Assembly (NCBI RefSeq): GCF_042453785.1
Contig: NC_091665.1
Coordinates: 9,371,501 to 9,435,500 of the forward strand
Length of the DNA stretch: 64,000 nt
Direction: 5' to 3'
Source: Malus domestica
Lineage: Eukaryota; Streptophyta; Magnoliopsida; Rosales; Rosaceae
Positions 12,336 through 24,364 of the stretch are shown piece by piece. Made by a program: the position numbers and the translations under genes. The notes below the pieces were generated by a model. It was not told the origin of the DNA. It made no database searches and saw only the letters and a list, made by a program, of their open reading frames with translations. Numbering within the stretch: position 1 is the first letter of the stretch; every line of letters starts with the position of its first letter.

Positions 12336-12640
12336 TCATGGGATATGGACACTAGTTAATTCCTTGTCAGTTTCTCTTGAGAGTTGGCACTGATCGTTGT
12401 CAAATATTGTCCTCGTGTTCGTTATATTGAAATTTTTTTCATACTGCAAAGTGTTTAAGTTTTTCATTAGGAATTGAGTTTCTTTGGCTTTGGAGTGCCA
12501 TCTCAATCTATTGAGTTTTGGTGTGGATGATTTTTATATTTGGATGCATTTATTTGCTTCGTTTAAGGCATGTCTCACCCACTAATACGGTAACAACTAA
12601 TTGGATCATGTTGGCTATTTATTGTTTTGTTTTAAGTCTC
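12336..12640. repeat. Host segment A, copy 2
   Basis: Diverged copy of 10836-11160. It continues directly into the upstream region of the SAUR gene and is therefore probably the original locus. Confidence 0.9.
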
Positions 12641-12951
12641 TTTTAATTGGGGACCTCTTGAATCTATTCCAAAATAACCTCTTTAATATTTGCCATCAGT
12701 TCTTAATATTCAAACATTATAATACAACTGCAATTGTCTCGCCTCAAAATCAGAATTATAACATAATGAGAATGGCATATCTTAGTCCAAAATACAAATT
12801 TTTTCCATCGGGAAAGAGAGGGTCCATGTTGTCATATGGAGGGTCAACATGCAAGAGTAAACCCAATGGGCTTGGCTCCCACCATGTTCTTGCACACATA
12901 CACACTGCAAAACACCCGTGGTATGTCCTTTCCTCCACACTCCACATGACC

Positions 12952-13149
12952 TACCACTCTCTCTCTCTCTCTCTCTCCATAAATACCCCGGTCACCCTTC
13001 ACTCACTTCACCACCAACAGCTCTCTACTACTCCACTCTCTTATCCTTCCTACCACTCTCTCTCTCTCTCTCTCTCCATAAATACCCCGGTCACCCTTCA
13101 CTCACTTCACCACCAACAGCTCTCTACTACTCCACTCTCTTATCCTTCC
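12952..13149 (+). promoter_or_regulatory. Perfect 99-bp tandem duplication of SAUR core promoter/5' UTR
   Basis: Bases 12952-13050 and 13051-13149 are identical. Each unit starts TACCAC, then a CT microsatellite, then a TATA-like CCATAAATACC (12977 and 13076), then the sequence around CACTTCACCACCAACAGC. The gene therefore has two TATA boxes 99 bp apart, each followed by the same presumptive start-site region. The CT run is a typical plant Y-patch. Promoter use is inferred from position 70-240 bp upstream of the start codon. Confidence 0.8.
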
Positions 13150-13218
13150 TTTTCCCCATTTCCTTTACCTAAAAAAAAAAACACCACAAACCAAAAACAC
13201 AAAACAAAGAGAAAGGAA

Positions 13219-13533
13219 ATGGGCATCAGAAAACCGAACAAACTGGCTCAAACCGCAGTGCTCAAGCAAATCCTGAAAAGATGCTCAAGCTCGGGAAAGA
13301 AACATGGCTATGACAAAGATGGTCTTCCCATCGATGTCCCAAAAGGCCATTTCCCAGTTTACGTTGGCGAGAACAGTACAAGGTACATTGTTCCCATCTC
13401 GTTTTTGACACATCCTCAGTTCCAATGCCTCCGCCAAGCCGAAGAGGAATTCGGTTTCGATCACGACCTGGGCCTCACCATCCCTTGCGAAGAAGTCGTT
13501 TTTCGATCCCTAACGTCGATGCTCATGAGATGA
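13219..13533 (+). CDS. SAUR-family small auxin-up RNA protein, 104 aa
   Basis: The single-exon ORF begins at ATGGGCATCAGAAAACC, after an A-rich leader. The larger upstream reading frame is only an open extension through the 5' UTR. The protein has a basic N-terminus and the SAUR core: [11 protein letters not shown] (around residues 41-51), [16 protein letters not shown], then [18 protein letters not shown]. Length is usual for the family, and lack of introns is also typical. SAURs of this type act at the plasma membrane: they inhibit PP2C.D phosphatases, so H+-ATPases stay active and cells expand. The subgroup resembles Arabidopsis SAUR50-like proteins; I give no symbol because paralogues are many. 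It is the only gene in the window with no visible defect. Confidence 0.93.
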   Translation: MGIRKPNKLAQTAVLKQILKRCSSSGKKHGYDKDGLPIDVPKGHFPVYVGENSTRYIVPISFLTHPQFQCLRQAEEEFGFDHDLGLTIPCEEVVFRSLTSMLMR

Positions 13534-14227
13534 TATCACTGCATATTTTTAAGGTCAAGAGATTTGTGTATGGGATTTTCTTGGAGAAGAGATGACCAAG
13601 ATGAAGCTTCGCTATAGATAGCTATAGCTTCTCTCTTTTTTTAACATCTTTTTCTTCATTTTTCATCAATCTTGATCTTAATTTGTTGGTGTTTTTTTAT
13701 ACTTTTATTCTTTTGGGGGTTGTGAATGGAGGTTTGTTTTCAACCCTTTTGAGATGTTTGATTATTGACCCTAACTTGAAACCCATTAACATAAAATGGG
13801 TTTGGTTACATTTGTAAAGTTTGAGATCCATTTTACTCACAGAGGTAGATTGTTATGTTCCCTGTGAAACAATTACTACTGTTTTTAAGGAATTAAGGAC
13901 AGCTTAATTGACTGTTTGCCTTATAAATTAAGCCCCTCTCTCTTTCTCTTTCTCTATATGGCTTGAAGCAGCAGGTAGCTTAGCTACGTGAAATACAAAA
14001 TCTTGAGTCAAATCACATACAGGAGCGTCTATTAGCTAAAAAAAGTAGTACCCAAAAACATGGAAAGGGTTCCTCTCCAATCCATTCCACCAAATTCATC
14101 TCATCAATCAATCCAGATTCTTGAAATTTGATTGAATAGCTAAAGTTATTATAATTTTTAAATAGACCCTCTATTTTTAGTGTTAGATATAATTTTATAG
14201 GTCTCCATCTGTAAATAAGCTTATTTG
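13534..14227. other. SAUR 3' flank and intergenic DNA
   Basis: Contains the presumptive 3' UTR and AT-rich spacer. No gene or repeat boundary was recognised before the LTR at 14228. Confidence 0.6.
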
Positions 14228-14621
14228 TGTTGTAATCTTATAAGCAATTCAATGTGTGGATGACCAACCCACTAAAATCCCACTCATCCCACTATACAGT
14301 CCTCCCACTGCAACTTTGTCTAAAGTTTTGTCTATAAAATTGATGAGAAGGAGGATACACAGATGGACATACGGCTGTGAAGAGAGAAAAGAAAGAAGGA
14401 AGAGAGGAAGAAGAGAGAAGCCACAAGGCTCATGGCAGAGAGAAGAAAAAGAGAGGAGAGAATAAAGAGAGTTATCTTTGTAATCTTATTATTTCAGATT
14501 ATAAATGAAAGCATCACTACTGCCCCGAGGACTTACTACAGTCACACTGACTGTAGAGGAACCTCGTAAATTTTGTGTCTTGTTTATTTATTCCACTACA
14601 CACATCGTCAATTTTACAACA
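14228..14621 (+). mobile_element. 5' LTR of a Copia-type element (same family as 40741-46635)
   Basis: Starts TGTTG, ends TTTTACAACA, and is directly followed by CGTTATCAGCACGAG, a priming-site-like sequence. It matches the reverse complement of the LTRs at 40741-41115 and 46258-46635 along its length. The purine-rich expansion at 14385-14465 differs in length between copies. No 3' LTR partner was found downstream. Confidence 0.85.
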
Positions 14622-14761
14622 CGTTATCAGCACGAGAAGCTCTCATGTCAGTGGAAAGCACAACGCCACAAATCATGTTCACCTCTGTCGCCTGGAATCT
14701 CACAAATAAAAAAATCCTTTCATTGCATCCTAAAATTTTTATACTACTGATTTTCTTGAAG

Positions 14762-14820
<59 letters not shown>

Positions 14821-15422
14821 ATGACTGTATATCATCCTTTGCATAAACAAAAGAGTACAGACTCAAAATTCATAGAGAATCTGACAGGCTTGTAAACAGC
14901 CTCGGAACTTCAACTTGCAAAACTCGGATTGGAATATTTTCTTCTTCAAAGTTGTTCGTCCACCCAGTACCTACAACATATCAAATTTTCAGAAAAAAGG
15001 TACGATCATCACAGATGCCTGAAATGACAAACCAGCTTCCAATTTTGGCAGAAAATTGGACAGGCATCTTATGAGTACCAAAACTACATTTCGGTAGCTC
15101 AGATCAAAATTATTCCTTCACGAAAGTTGTTCGGTATCCCCTTATCCATATCATACTAAAATCTGAGCTAAATCTAACGGTTTGATCTTCTCATAAGTTG
15201 CAGACACTCTTGACTCCAAAACTTATGGGAACCGTTTCGACTTTTTCAAAACTCACGGAGGAGGAACACCAATTGGAGCTTATTGTTACTATTATTTCCT
15301 GAGTAACCAAAATGACTTCAAAACTGTGAAATAAAAATAAAAGGAATCAAACAAAAGAAGTGGCAGACCAAGAAAAAGAAAAAAAACAGAAGATGAGGAC
15401 TTAATCATTGCATTTTTCTGTT
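14622..15422 (+). mobile_element. Internal 5' leader of the same Copia-type element, truncated
   Basis: Matches the reverse complement of about 45500-46257, up to GAGGACTTAATCATTGCATTTT. Similarity then stops abruptly. The copy is therefore 3'-truncated and has no coding capacity. An (AT)n microsatellite at about 14767-14813 lies inside it; the copy at 46105-46115 has only a short AT run, so it expanded here. Confidence 0.8.
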
Positions 15423-15487
15423 TCGTAATGAACAATATATCAAAAAGTCACACATTCATTTTAGCAAAAAAAAAAAAACAATCACAT

Positions 15488-16550
15488 AATTGTTGCTTAC
15501 CTCCATACAATTCACATGTCTCAATTCTCAGACTCATAATGTTATAGCATACATACTATTCTTCTTCTTCTTTGTCATAAAATGACAAAAGCACTCGCAT
15601 TTATCAATCAACACTTACATGAACAACAACATGCCAACAAAAATTTGACTTGAAAAAACCTCGTTGTCATATGTTTTATTATTTTGTTGATGTGATGTGC
15701 TCAAAATAAATGGTTAGATTGGCCCAAATGTTACATTTTTCATATATAAATTGACAATGTTGGTGGCAGTGTCACTCTTCTTGTATCCAGATAAGCAAAC
15801 AAAATCAACAAAAACATAGAAAATCAACTCACAAATGTAATTATATGAATGCAAGATGACTCAGCATCTTACTTGATAATATCAAACTCGTGTCTATGAT
15901 CCTGATAAACTCTTTACAATACAAAAAAAAAAAATCACTCTTTTTCTTTATATACAACTCAGGCTAGGAAACACTAAAACACAACCCCTAAACCCAACTG
16001 AATTAGATGTAAAACATGTCTCAATTGTTGCTTACCTCCATACAATTCACATGTCTCAATTCTCAGACTCATAATGTTATAGCATACATACTATTCTTCT
16101 TCTTCTTTGTCATAAAATGACAAAAGCACTCGCATTTATCAATCAACACTTACATGAACAACAACATGCCAACAAAAATTTGACTTGAAAAAACCTCGTT
16201 GTCATATGTTTTATTATTTTGTTGATGTGATGTGCTCAAAATAAATGGTTAGATTGGCCCAAATGTTACATTTTTCATATATAAATTGACAATGTTGGTG
16301 GCAGTGTCACTCTTCTTGTATCCAGATAAGCAAACAAAATCAACAAAAACATAGAAAATCAACTCACAAATGTAATTATATGAATGCAAGATGACTCAGC
16401 ATCTTACTTGATAATATCAAACTCGTGTCTATGATCCTGATAAACTCTTTACAATACAAAAAAAAAAATCACTCTTTTTCTTTATATACAACTCAGGCTA
16501 GGAAACACTAAAACACAACCCCTAAACCCAACTGAATTAGATGTAAAACA
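15488..16550. repeat. ~535-bp tandem duplication
   Basis: 15488-16016 and 16023-16550 are almost identical, with small differences such as a 12- versus 10-A run. The repeat starts AATTGTTGCTTACCTCC and ends TTAGATGTAAAACA. No ORF of note lies within it. The near identity implies a recent event. Confidence 0.95.
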
Positions 16551-17907
16551 AATTCGAATATAATTTTCTAAATTCAGAATAAAAAGAATCTATTTGTTTG
16601 GAGCAGATGAAATTGCAATCCCTAGGCGAAATTTCTAACCATTAAATTGGATTAGACAAAATCATGAAATTTTTTTCAAAAGCCTAGTTATAATAAATCA
16701 CAAATTGGAAGCCGATTTTGGCATGCAATATAAATAAGGTAGGAATCATTTCAGACTAACCTTGATGGCGTTCGTCGAAAAGCTTGAATCCGAACACAGC
16801 TCCAAGGTTATAGGGAGATGTTGTTGATGTGAAATCCAACATGCAAAGGTTGAAGGAAAGGAACTTCAATTTAAAAGATCTGGAGCAGAGTGGTTGCTTG
16901 GTGAGGAAAAGTCGCACCAAGTTAGCACGATGGCCAGGCAGGAAGAAATCGGGAGGAAATAGATGAGTACAGGGCTTTTTTGTCTGTGTAAAAACGTAAT
17001 AATGCAAACCTAGCAGGGGTAAAATAGGAAGAACATTGTGTTTATGAATAGTGTTTTAGTGTAGATTAAACTTGGGCCTAGCCTAAAATAAGCCACTTAC
17101 AATAGATTAGTAATAATGGAGTTTAAAGTCACATATGTCAATAAACAAACCTAAAACCTCTCACTTACAAGTGAAGTAAAATACACTAGACCATAGCACT
17201 AAGTGGAGGGAACCGCTGTTTTAAGTTCATAATAATAAAATCTATGATGCACAGACATGGCACATTGGCCGCGTATCACGTGTTGAATATGCAAATGGAC
17301 ACGATACGCCTATAATACGGTCGGAGACGCATTGGATACGTATCTGGATCAACAGATACGGTGTTTGACAGATGGATACAAGCATCCGATTATCTGGATA
17401 CAGATATCTGCACCATGGCCTTTGACGCAATTTCGTGGAAGAAAACCTCATGACAAAGATGACGCAATCTAGTGGAAGGACGCCTCGTGAAGAAGATGAC
17501 ACAATTTGACGAAGGAAGGCGTCGCACGGAGATGACCCGATCTAGTGGAGGAGGCTTCGTGAAGAAGATGACTGCTAGGTCGACATGCCATTTGTTTGTT
17601 TCTGTAGTAAAAAACGACACCACAGTTTCTTTTTTTTTTCTTTTTTTCTTAGGGTTTAAATGAGACTAAAGCCCAAAACTACATAGCCCACCAAATTTTC
17701 ACCACTACCATCCTTTCTTTTTTAGAGTTTGAATAATATAAATTAAATTTTGAGTAATTAAATTTTTTATTGTTATTTGAAATTTTTTTTTAAATATATA
17801 TTTATTATATAAATTGCCGTATCCATGCCGTACAGTGTCTTAGTTTTTAGAAAGGGATACTTTGGATGCGGTTCCTAATCCTTAACATTCTTTGACTAAA
17901 ACCTTAA
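16551..17907. other. No recognisable gene; contains a 36-38-bp minisatellite
   Basis: At 17423-17570 four diverged units begin with GACGCAAT, GACGCAAT, GACACAAT and GACCCGAT (17423, 17461, 17498, 17534). They end in variants of GTGAAGAAGAT, with periods of 38, 37, 36 and 36. The rest shows no coding or repeat structure I can support. Confidence 0.55.
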
Positions 17908-18938
17908 GGGCCCGTTTGTTTGACAAGATTAAGAAGGACTGGACTGGACTAGACTATAGTCCTTTGTTTGGTGTGCACCAGGATTAGCTTTAATGAGCTT
18001 AGCAGGGATTCGCTCGGATTAAAGACCTGCTTAGCCGTTCTTAACGAGGATCCCCAATTTTGGGCGGACTCGTAAGCCAGAGAAAACACGAGAGATTTTC
18101 GACGTCTTTCCTCATCGTCCTCATCTCTGCGTCTTCCATCATCGTCATCCTTGCCCTGCACCCTCATCGTCGTCCCTATCATCTACCATTTTCAAACCTA
18201 GATCCCACAAAATTGGAAACAAAAGGCAAAAATTTCTGCAATATTTCCATTTTCAAAACTAGATCCAAATCCAAAATTCAGAACAAAAAAACGAAAAAAA
18301 AAATACAAAATCGTTGTGCGTCTGAAACGCTCAGCATCTGTGCTCACACTCCACCTAGTCCAGACTCCCTGATCGCAGAACTTTGCTATTGACGCTGGAG
18401 AAGCAGACCCATTAATACCCAGATGACCCAGACTCTGAATGGGTTCTGATTTGCCAATTGGGTCCCAAAAAAATTAGGAAGAAAAGAGGGAGATGAGCAG
18501 AGAGAAATAGGAAGAAAAAGATGGAAATGAAGAGAGAGAGGAAGGGGCGAAGAAGAAAGAGGAAGAAACAGAGGGAGATGAGCAGAGAGAAATAGGAAGA
18601 AAACGATGGAAATGAAGAGAGATAGGGAAGGGCGAAGAAGAAAGAGGAAGAAACAGAGGGAGATGGACGGAGCAAACTTGGAAAGAAATGGGGATGGATG
18701 GTTTCTAGAATGAAAAAAAGGATAGTGGTAGTAATAAAATATTACTAAATATGTATTAAATAATATAAAATATTAATAAAATATGAATTAAAAATATATT
18801 TGTTATTGTCCAGCGTTTTAGTCCGACACTGCACCAAACGCTTCACTAAGTTAGTCTAGCTTAGTCTAATCTAAGCCAATCCAGCTTAGTCCCTGAAGCT
18901 AGTCCAGTCCGAGATAGTCCAGTGTAACAAACGCACCC
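17908..18938. mobile_element. PIF/Harbinger-like non-autonomous element
   Basis: Ends read GGGCCCGTTTGTTTGACA and, on the opposite strand, GGGTGCGTTTGTTACACT. Both are flanked by TAA (17905-17907 and 18939-18941), the 3-bp target duplication typical of PIF/Harbinger elements. The subterminal parts share repeated GGACTGGACTAG-like words in inverted orientation. No transposase is present. A purine-rich tandem duplication of about 86 bp lies at 18485-18660. Confidence 0.7.
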
Positions 18939-18941
18939 TAA

Positions 18942-19979
18942 TGGTATTCAAAGTTTGATCAAAGTCCCTTGACTTTGTACACCTCATTATATTACAATTA
19001 ATATTTATATTTTTATAGATTTGACATTAATTGTTTGATATTTTATGAGATTTATAATCCTATAAATTTAAATTATAATACTATTAGAAAAGGTTACAAT
19101 AAAAAAAATTCAAACATTTTGATTGAATAAATGGATGAAAACTATGTAAAAATAAGAAATAATAAATGGCAAAAGATTGTATCCATAGTGTTAAAAAAAT
19201 TGGTACATTTCACATATAACAAAGTGGTACATTAATAAAGAAGAATGGGAACATTATAAATAAATTTGTGTACAGATAAAAGATTAAAAAATTATGAGTA
19301 CAAATGAATTTTTTTAAAATATAGGCGCTAAAAGAAATTAATATATGGGTACAAAATAAAACTAAAAAGAAAATACTACAAATTTAAAAAAAAAATATTG
19401 CAAATTAAAACTGGCTACAAACTAACATGGGAGTTTTTGTTTTTATTTTTTTTCTTCTATAATTTTAAATATTAAATTCATTCAAAATAAAAATATTGTT
19501 AAATACTTTAGCTTCTTTTGGTTTAATTGTAATTTATGAAATTCTTAAAGGGCAATTTATGGTATTTTGAATTTTTCACCATTTTAGGGTGCTCACTTTA
19601 TATATATAGATATACCATATGTAATTTTTCTATCATTGATTAAATATACAATGTCACGTGACGGTATACACATGGGTACAAACACAAATAAAACTTTAAA
19701 AAATATGGGTACAAAAAGAAACTAATATATGGGTACAAATTAAAAATGAAAAAAAAATTGGTACAAATTAAAAATAGGTACAAACTAAAAATAAAAATAT
19801 ATGATAAAAATTTAGCCATAAATATAAATATACTAATTGTAACATTTTTAACACTAAATGAATATATTTAAAAATAAAAATATTTTATTATTCAAATAAT
19901 TAATGATGTTATTAATACCAAGGACCTTGATCAAAAATTGAAAATGAATAGGATTTTAATCAATGGAGTAGCAAACCGG
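18942..19979. other. AT-rich non-coding DNA
   Basis: No gene seen. The words ATGGGTACAAA and GGTACAAAT recur many times between about 19200 and 19790, suggesting an old, diverged satellite-like or element-derived stretch. Confidence 0.5.
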
Positions 19980-21965
19980 AAGACATGTCAAGTGTAACTG
20001 AAAGAAGCACCATACTTTCTCCATTACAAATCCGTTGAGTATACAAGGACTAAACATATTAAGTTGTTAGACTATTGTATAAGCATCATGAGAATAAAAC
20101 GGATACGCTTTCATTAATCTTGCAACCATCAATAAAGAATCATTAATATGAGTCACTTCCAACATATCTTTGAACTTCTTCCTATAGTTCTTAGCTATGG
20201 GCACAAAAACAAACAATACAAGACCCCACTACCACCTCAACAATGAACAACAAATGTTGCTCAAATATTCAAGTTTGTGCATTAAGTTATGGTTGATACA
20301 AAGGTCTCTTCTTAATAGGGCAAGAGAGTAACCACAACTACAAACACTCTTGTCGCTGGAGCAAAAGAACGACCACAAAATAAAAGAGAAATGGGGAATT
20401 AATATTGCCTTTTAAAAATGAAATGACCACGTCTCTTCTTTCTATTTCTCCTGTTTCGCATGTTTTTATTTTTATTTTTATATCTCTCTACTTATATTAT
20501 AACACACAGATTAGGCTTGAATATCAAGTACCTGAATGAGTAGCTACTGCTATAAAAATCAGTAGATCAAACGTGCAAGACTTGGATCCTTGGAAGGAGA
20601 ATATAATTGGTTCACCGAGAAGTGGCTTTTAGTGAGAGTTGAAAATTCATTTTATATTCAAGGGATGAAAATTTTATAAGGGTCAGTTTGGTATTGTTGT
20701 GCTTTTTAAAAACAAAATTGATTATGTTGTGCTGTGATAATAAATTGCTGTAAAATAAAGTTGGTGAGTGTTTGGTAAACTTTTTTTTTTTGTAAAAGTG
20801 TTTTTAATAAAAAAAAAAAGTAATGTCTGAATATTTGGTAAACTTTCATATAAAGTGTTTTGAATATGTTAAATGACTGAAAAGTAATGTCTGAATGTTT
20901 GGTAAACTTTCATATAAAGTGTTTTGAATATGTTAAATGACTAAAAATGATATGATATTTGATATGATATTTAATATGATATAATAATCGCCAAAAGTAG
21001 CAAAGATTGTAATTTTGTAAAACATGTGGGGGTATAATTATCATTTGAAAATTTCATTAAATGAGCACTAATTACAATGCTTTGAAAAAAAAATTACACT
21101 TTTTTAGAAGTACGGTAGAACCATGCTTTTACTTTTTTATGCCTTTCTAATGTTATTGACATTAATTTTTTTTTAAAAAGCATTTTTTGTTTGTTTTACC
21201 AAATATATTTAATGTTTCAGATTTTTTAATAAGTTTTTTTTTAAAGCACCAAAATCTCAAAGCAACTCTTAAACATTGAAAAAAAATTTGTTTATTTATA
21301 AATTTTCACAACTTATGAGGTAATGCCTAAAATAAAAGCTGAGAATAAAAATTTTGGTTGACTTACAATTAGAGAGTAAATTAGTCAAAGCCTCCTTTGT
21401 GTTATAAATTGTCCTCCCTTCTTATTAGGTGGTGTAAAAAATACTTTGTCGGAGCTTTCTGCCTTTGGCTTTGGAATTGACAACAATCCCTCTCGGTCTC
21501 TTCTTTCTTTTTCCCTCAATGTTTCTCATATTTTCCTTTGTAGTCGTTCTTTTTTTTTTCTAGTGACAAGAGTGTTTGTAGTTGTGGTTGTTCTCTTGAA
21601 CTACTAAAGAGATTTATAGCATTTATGGCTTAATGTGCAAACTTAAATCTTTGAGCAGCATTTGTTATTCATTGTTGAGGTGGTGGGTTTTTCGTATTGT
21701 ATGTTGTTTTGTGCCCATAGCTAAGAACTATAGGAAGAAGCTCAAGGTATGCTAGAAGTGACTCGTAGTAATGTGTTTTTTATCGATGATTGCAAGATCA
21801 GTAGAAAAGTGTTGCCGTCCCTTATGATGTTGCCGTCCCTTATGATGCTTGCATGATAATCTAATAGCTTAACATATTTAGTCCTTGTATTCTTAGTGAA
21901 TTTGTAATGGAGAAAGTATGGTGCTTTTTCTAGTTACACTTGACATGTCCTTGGGTTTAGATAGT
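19980..21965. repeat. 2-kb imperfect foldback (inverted repeat)
   Basis: The left arm (about 19980-20400) and right arm (about 21520-21965) are reverse complements. For example ACATGTCAAGTGTAACT at 19983 pairs with AGTTACACTTGACATGT at 21933, and AGTTCTTAGCTATGGGCAC at 20188 pairs with GTGCCCATAGCTAAGAACT at 21711. Arms are about 80-90 percent alike by eye, with indels. The 1.1-kb loop is AT-rich, with a 64-bp tandem repeat at about 20819-20946. No transposase is encoded. Confidence 0.8.
20819..20946. repeat. 64-bp tandem repeat, two units
   Basis: The unit from AGTAATGTCTGAAT to TGTTAAATGACT occurs twice in succession with one or two differences, inside the loop of the foldback. Confidence 0.9.
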
Positions 21966-22259
21966 TGAAAATGAAGCTGACAATGTACAAGGAATAACAA
22001 ACTAATGAATGAATCGGAGAATAAACTGACTACAAACAAATATAATTTTATCATTAATTTAAAACAAAGATTACCATAACAGTTACAAAACCGAAAGAAC
22101 TAAATTGTGAATGGCTTATTTTTAACTGTATTACATAACACGCTATCTATAGAGAACTAATCATTAATCCTTAGTAAACAAGAAAGCAAAACCCTAATTC
22201 CAATGAGCTGGGACCAAATCCTAACCTAGACCCTAATTATGTTTAGTCAAATAATTTTT

Positions 22260-22480
22260 TTAATAAAAAAACTCGTTCTCATTTGGATAGGAATGAGGAT
22301 CCTCTTCGGATCTTTTTTGTGAAAATCTCGGAAATCCTTCAATTATATTCGTTCATCGTATACAGTAGAGACAGTTTTCAATTTTAAATAAAAAATTTAC
22401 AATAATTTTTACCGTACGATATATAATAAACGAACGTGATTGGAAAAGAGGATTCGGTGAGAATTCTTTGGATAAGACCA
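22260..22480. mobile_element. Possible MITE remnant
   Basis: Sequence with GAGGATCCTCTTCGGATC at the left, GAGGATTCGGTGAGAATTC at the right, and partly complementary internal parts (TTCGTTCATCGTATAC against GTACGATATATAATAAACGAACG). It resembles the GGATCC-rich MITE at 24795-25039 only in outline. Boundaries are not established. Confidence 0.4.
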
Positions 22481-22648
22481 TAATACCAGGTCCCACGTCA
22501 ATGCCACCCAGGCCAAGATTTAGAGTGGGAGCAACGAAGATACTGAAAGGTGTTATCGTCAATCGAATTTAACTCGATATAAAATCCACCGCTTTGAATA
22601 GTACAACAAAGCCACACTAGTAGCTCTCTCCCTCTCTCATTCAATCCA

Positions 22649-22905
22649 ATGGTGACCATTTCTTCAGCTCCGATTCGCACGCCGAACTTCTCTTCATCCT
22701 CCTCCTCTTCCTCCTCGGAGCACCTCCAATTCCTCAGCTTCTCTGAAACGCTATCGTTTCCTGTGACGAGTTCGGCTTCGATATCAATAAGCCACAGCCA
22801 TGGCCGCCCAAAGCAACTCGCCATCTCCGCTAGAAACGTCGACGAGAATATCGCCGATAACGCCTTCTCTTCCAACGGCTCTCCTCCTTCCACCACTCGC
22901 TCCAA
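22649..22905 (+). pseudogene. Orphan first exon, serine-rich, possible plastid transit peptide
   Basis: An ATG with a good leader opens a frame of 85 codons. It is rich in Ser/Thr with few acidic residues at the start, ending at a GTATGC donor (TCCAA|GTATGC). The composition suits a chloroplast transit peptide plus the start of a mature protein, and a CT-rich leader precedes it. No following exon on the plus strand was found before the minus-strand YSL remnant begins near 24365. I think this is a truncated gene, but a long first intron cannot be excluded. The family was not recognised. Confidence 0.4.
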
Positions 22906-24364
22906 GTATGCATGCGTTATATATAAATGTAAATTTGCGTTTTGGTTAAAAAGATTAAATTAAATTTAATTAGTGACTAGCCTCACGCGCTCACCCGCAT
23001 GCGAGAGGCATTTTTGCATCACGGGCGCTCCGCATCCCAAAGTTGCGTTGCTTTAGATATTCTTATATATTTCATAAGTGATTACTGAAAATAAATAGGA
23101 TCTCATTGCCAAAGGAGATGGCCTCGTCCAACCATTTAGGCAAAAACTTAAACTGTAACTGAAATACTTTTATATTTCTTAAGTGATTATTTTATAAATT
23201 GTGCATGTGTGTACATCATAACAATTTCTTTTCTTTCATTTTTTCAATCATCTCCTTATGATATTTTTTTTTTTCTGTACAATTGTGCTACAACGATTAC
23301 TATAACAATGTTTTATAATTAACACACATAATCGAACATGAGCACGTCATAATAATTTCTTATTATTACTTTTTCAATCAATCATCAATCATCCCTCTAT
23401 GACATTTTTCTTTACAATTGTGTTACAAACTATTATTATAAACTTTCAAAGTATGAGAAGATCACGTGGCATTGTAATAAGATTTGAAATAGTTCTACGT
23501 ACATATACAAAAACAATAATCGTAGACAATCTCTTAGTACTAACATGTACATGCATTTAGACAAATTACTAACATGTACTTTTTAATTATTTTTCTTCCC
23601 TGATTAGACAAATTACAAACACAGAACAAAAGTGGTCATCCTATCATACTAATCGCTAAAAGTGCAAAAAGTTACATTCATTAGTATCCTGAACTAATTA
23701 GTTACATTTCATCCATACTAAAAACATTTACAAAAAATGAGAGGGAATTATTTGTGGCCTCGTTAAAGCCTCAGAGAAAGTGGCGAGCTTTGATGTGTTC
23801 CATCTGATCATTCCCCTCCATACATGACATGCTAAAGTCCTCTTGAAGGTGTTCCGTATTCCTACACAAAGAAAAATAAAATATAATCATTCTAGCATAA
23901 AGAAAAATGGAGGGAAAATTATGACCTTTGATTTTTTTCAATTACCAATTGTTGTTTCCCTTGCATGTTTGGTATGACTTTTTGCTTTCTTTTTGACCTA
24001 AAAATAAAAATAGAGTAAGGTTCGAGTTTTTCTACACGGGCATGAAAATATAAACTCAATATCTAGGTTGTAGATTAGACACCAAATTAATTTGTCTACC
24101 CATCAAAGATACTCAAAAAAGAAAATGTGTATTGATGATGCATTTCTTATTCAAAGACACTTAAAAATGTATATTAGCATTAAGAAAATGTGGAATACTC
24201 GCTTGCTACATGTGTTGATGTGCTTACGAGTGACTTTTTTATTTTCATGGGCACTACATGCCCCTAAACCCTATGTATCATTAAAGATTCCGTACTTGAC
24301 GAAATAATTTTTTATTATCAAGGAAACTAATATATTGTTAAGATATAATTGTGCACATACTTGT
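22906..24364. other. No recognisable gene
   Basis: AT-rich sequence with short ORFs only. No domain, repeat pair or RNA gene was recognised. Confidence 0.5.

Noticed and set aside
12601..13218. Upstream extension of the SAUR reading frame by about 200 codons
   Set aside because: It runs through the promoter, the CT microsatellite and the duplicated TATA region. The SAUR family starts at the Met at 13219.
14573..14850. ORFs with long Ile-Tyr runs
   Set aside because: Translations of an (AT)n microsatellite inside an LTR-element leader.
22498..22905. Minus-strand ORF of 135 codons
   Set aside because: Its acidic run is the complement of the serine-rich codons in the plus-strand exon at 22649. 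No family resemblance.
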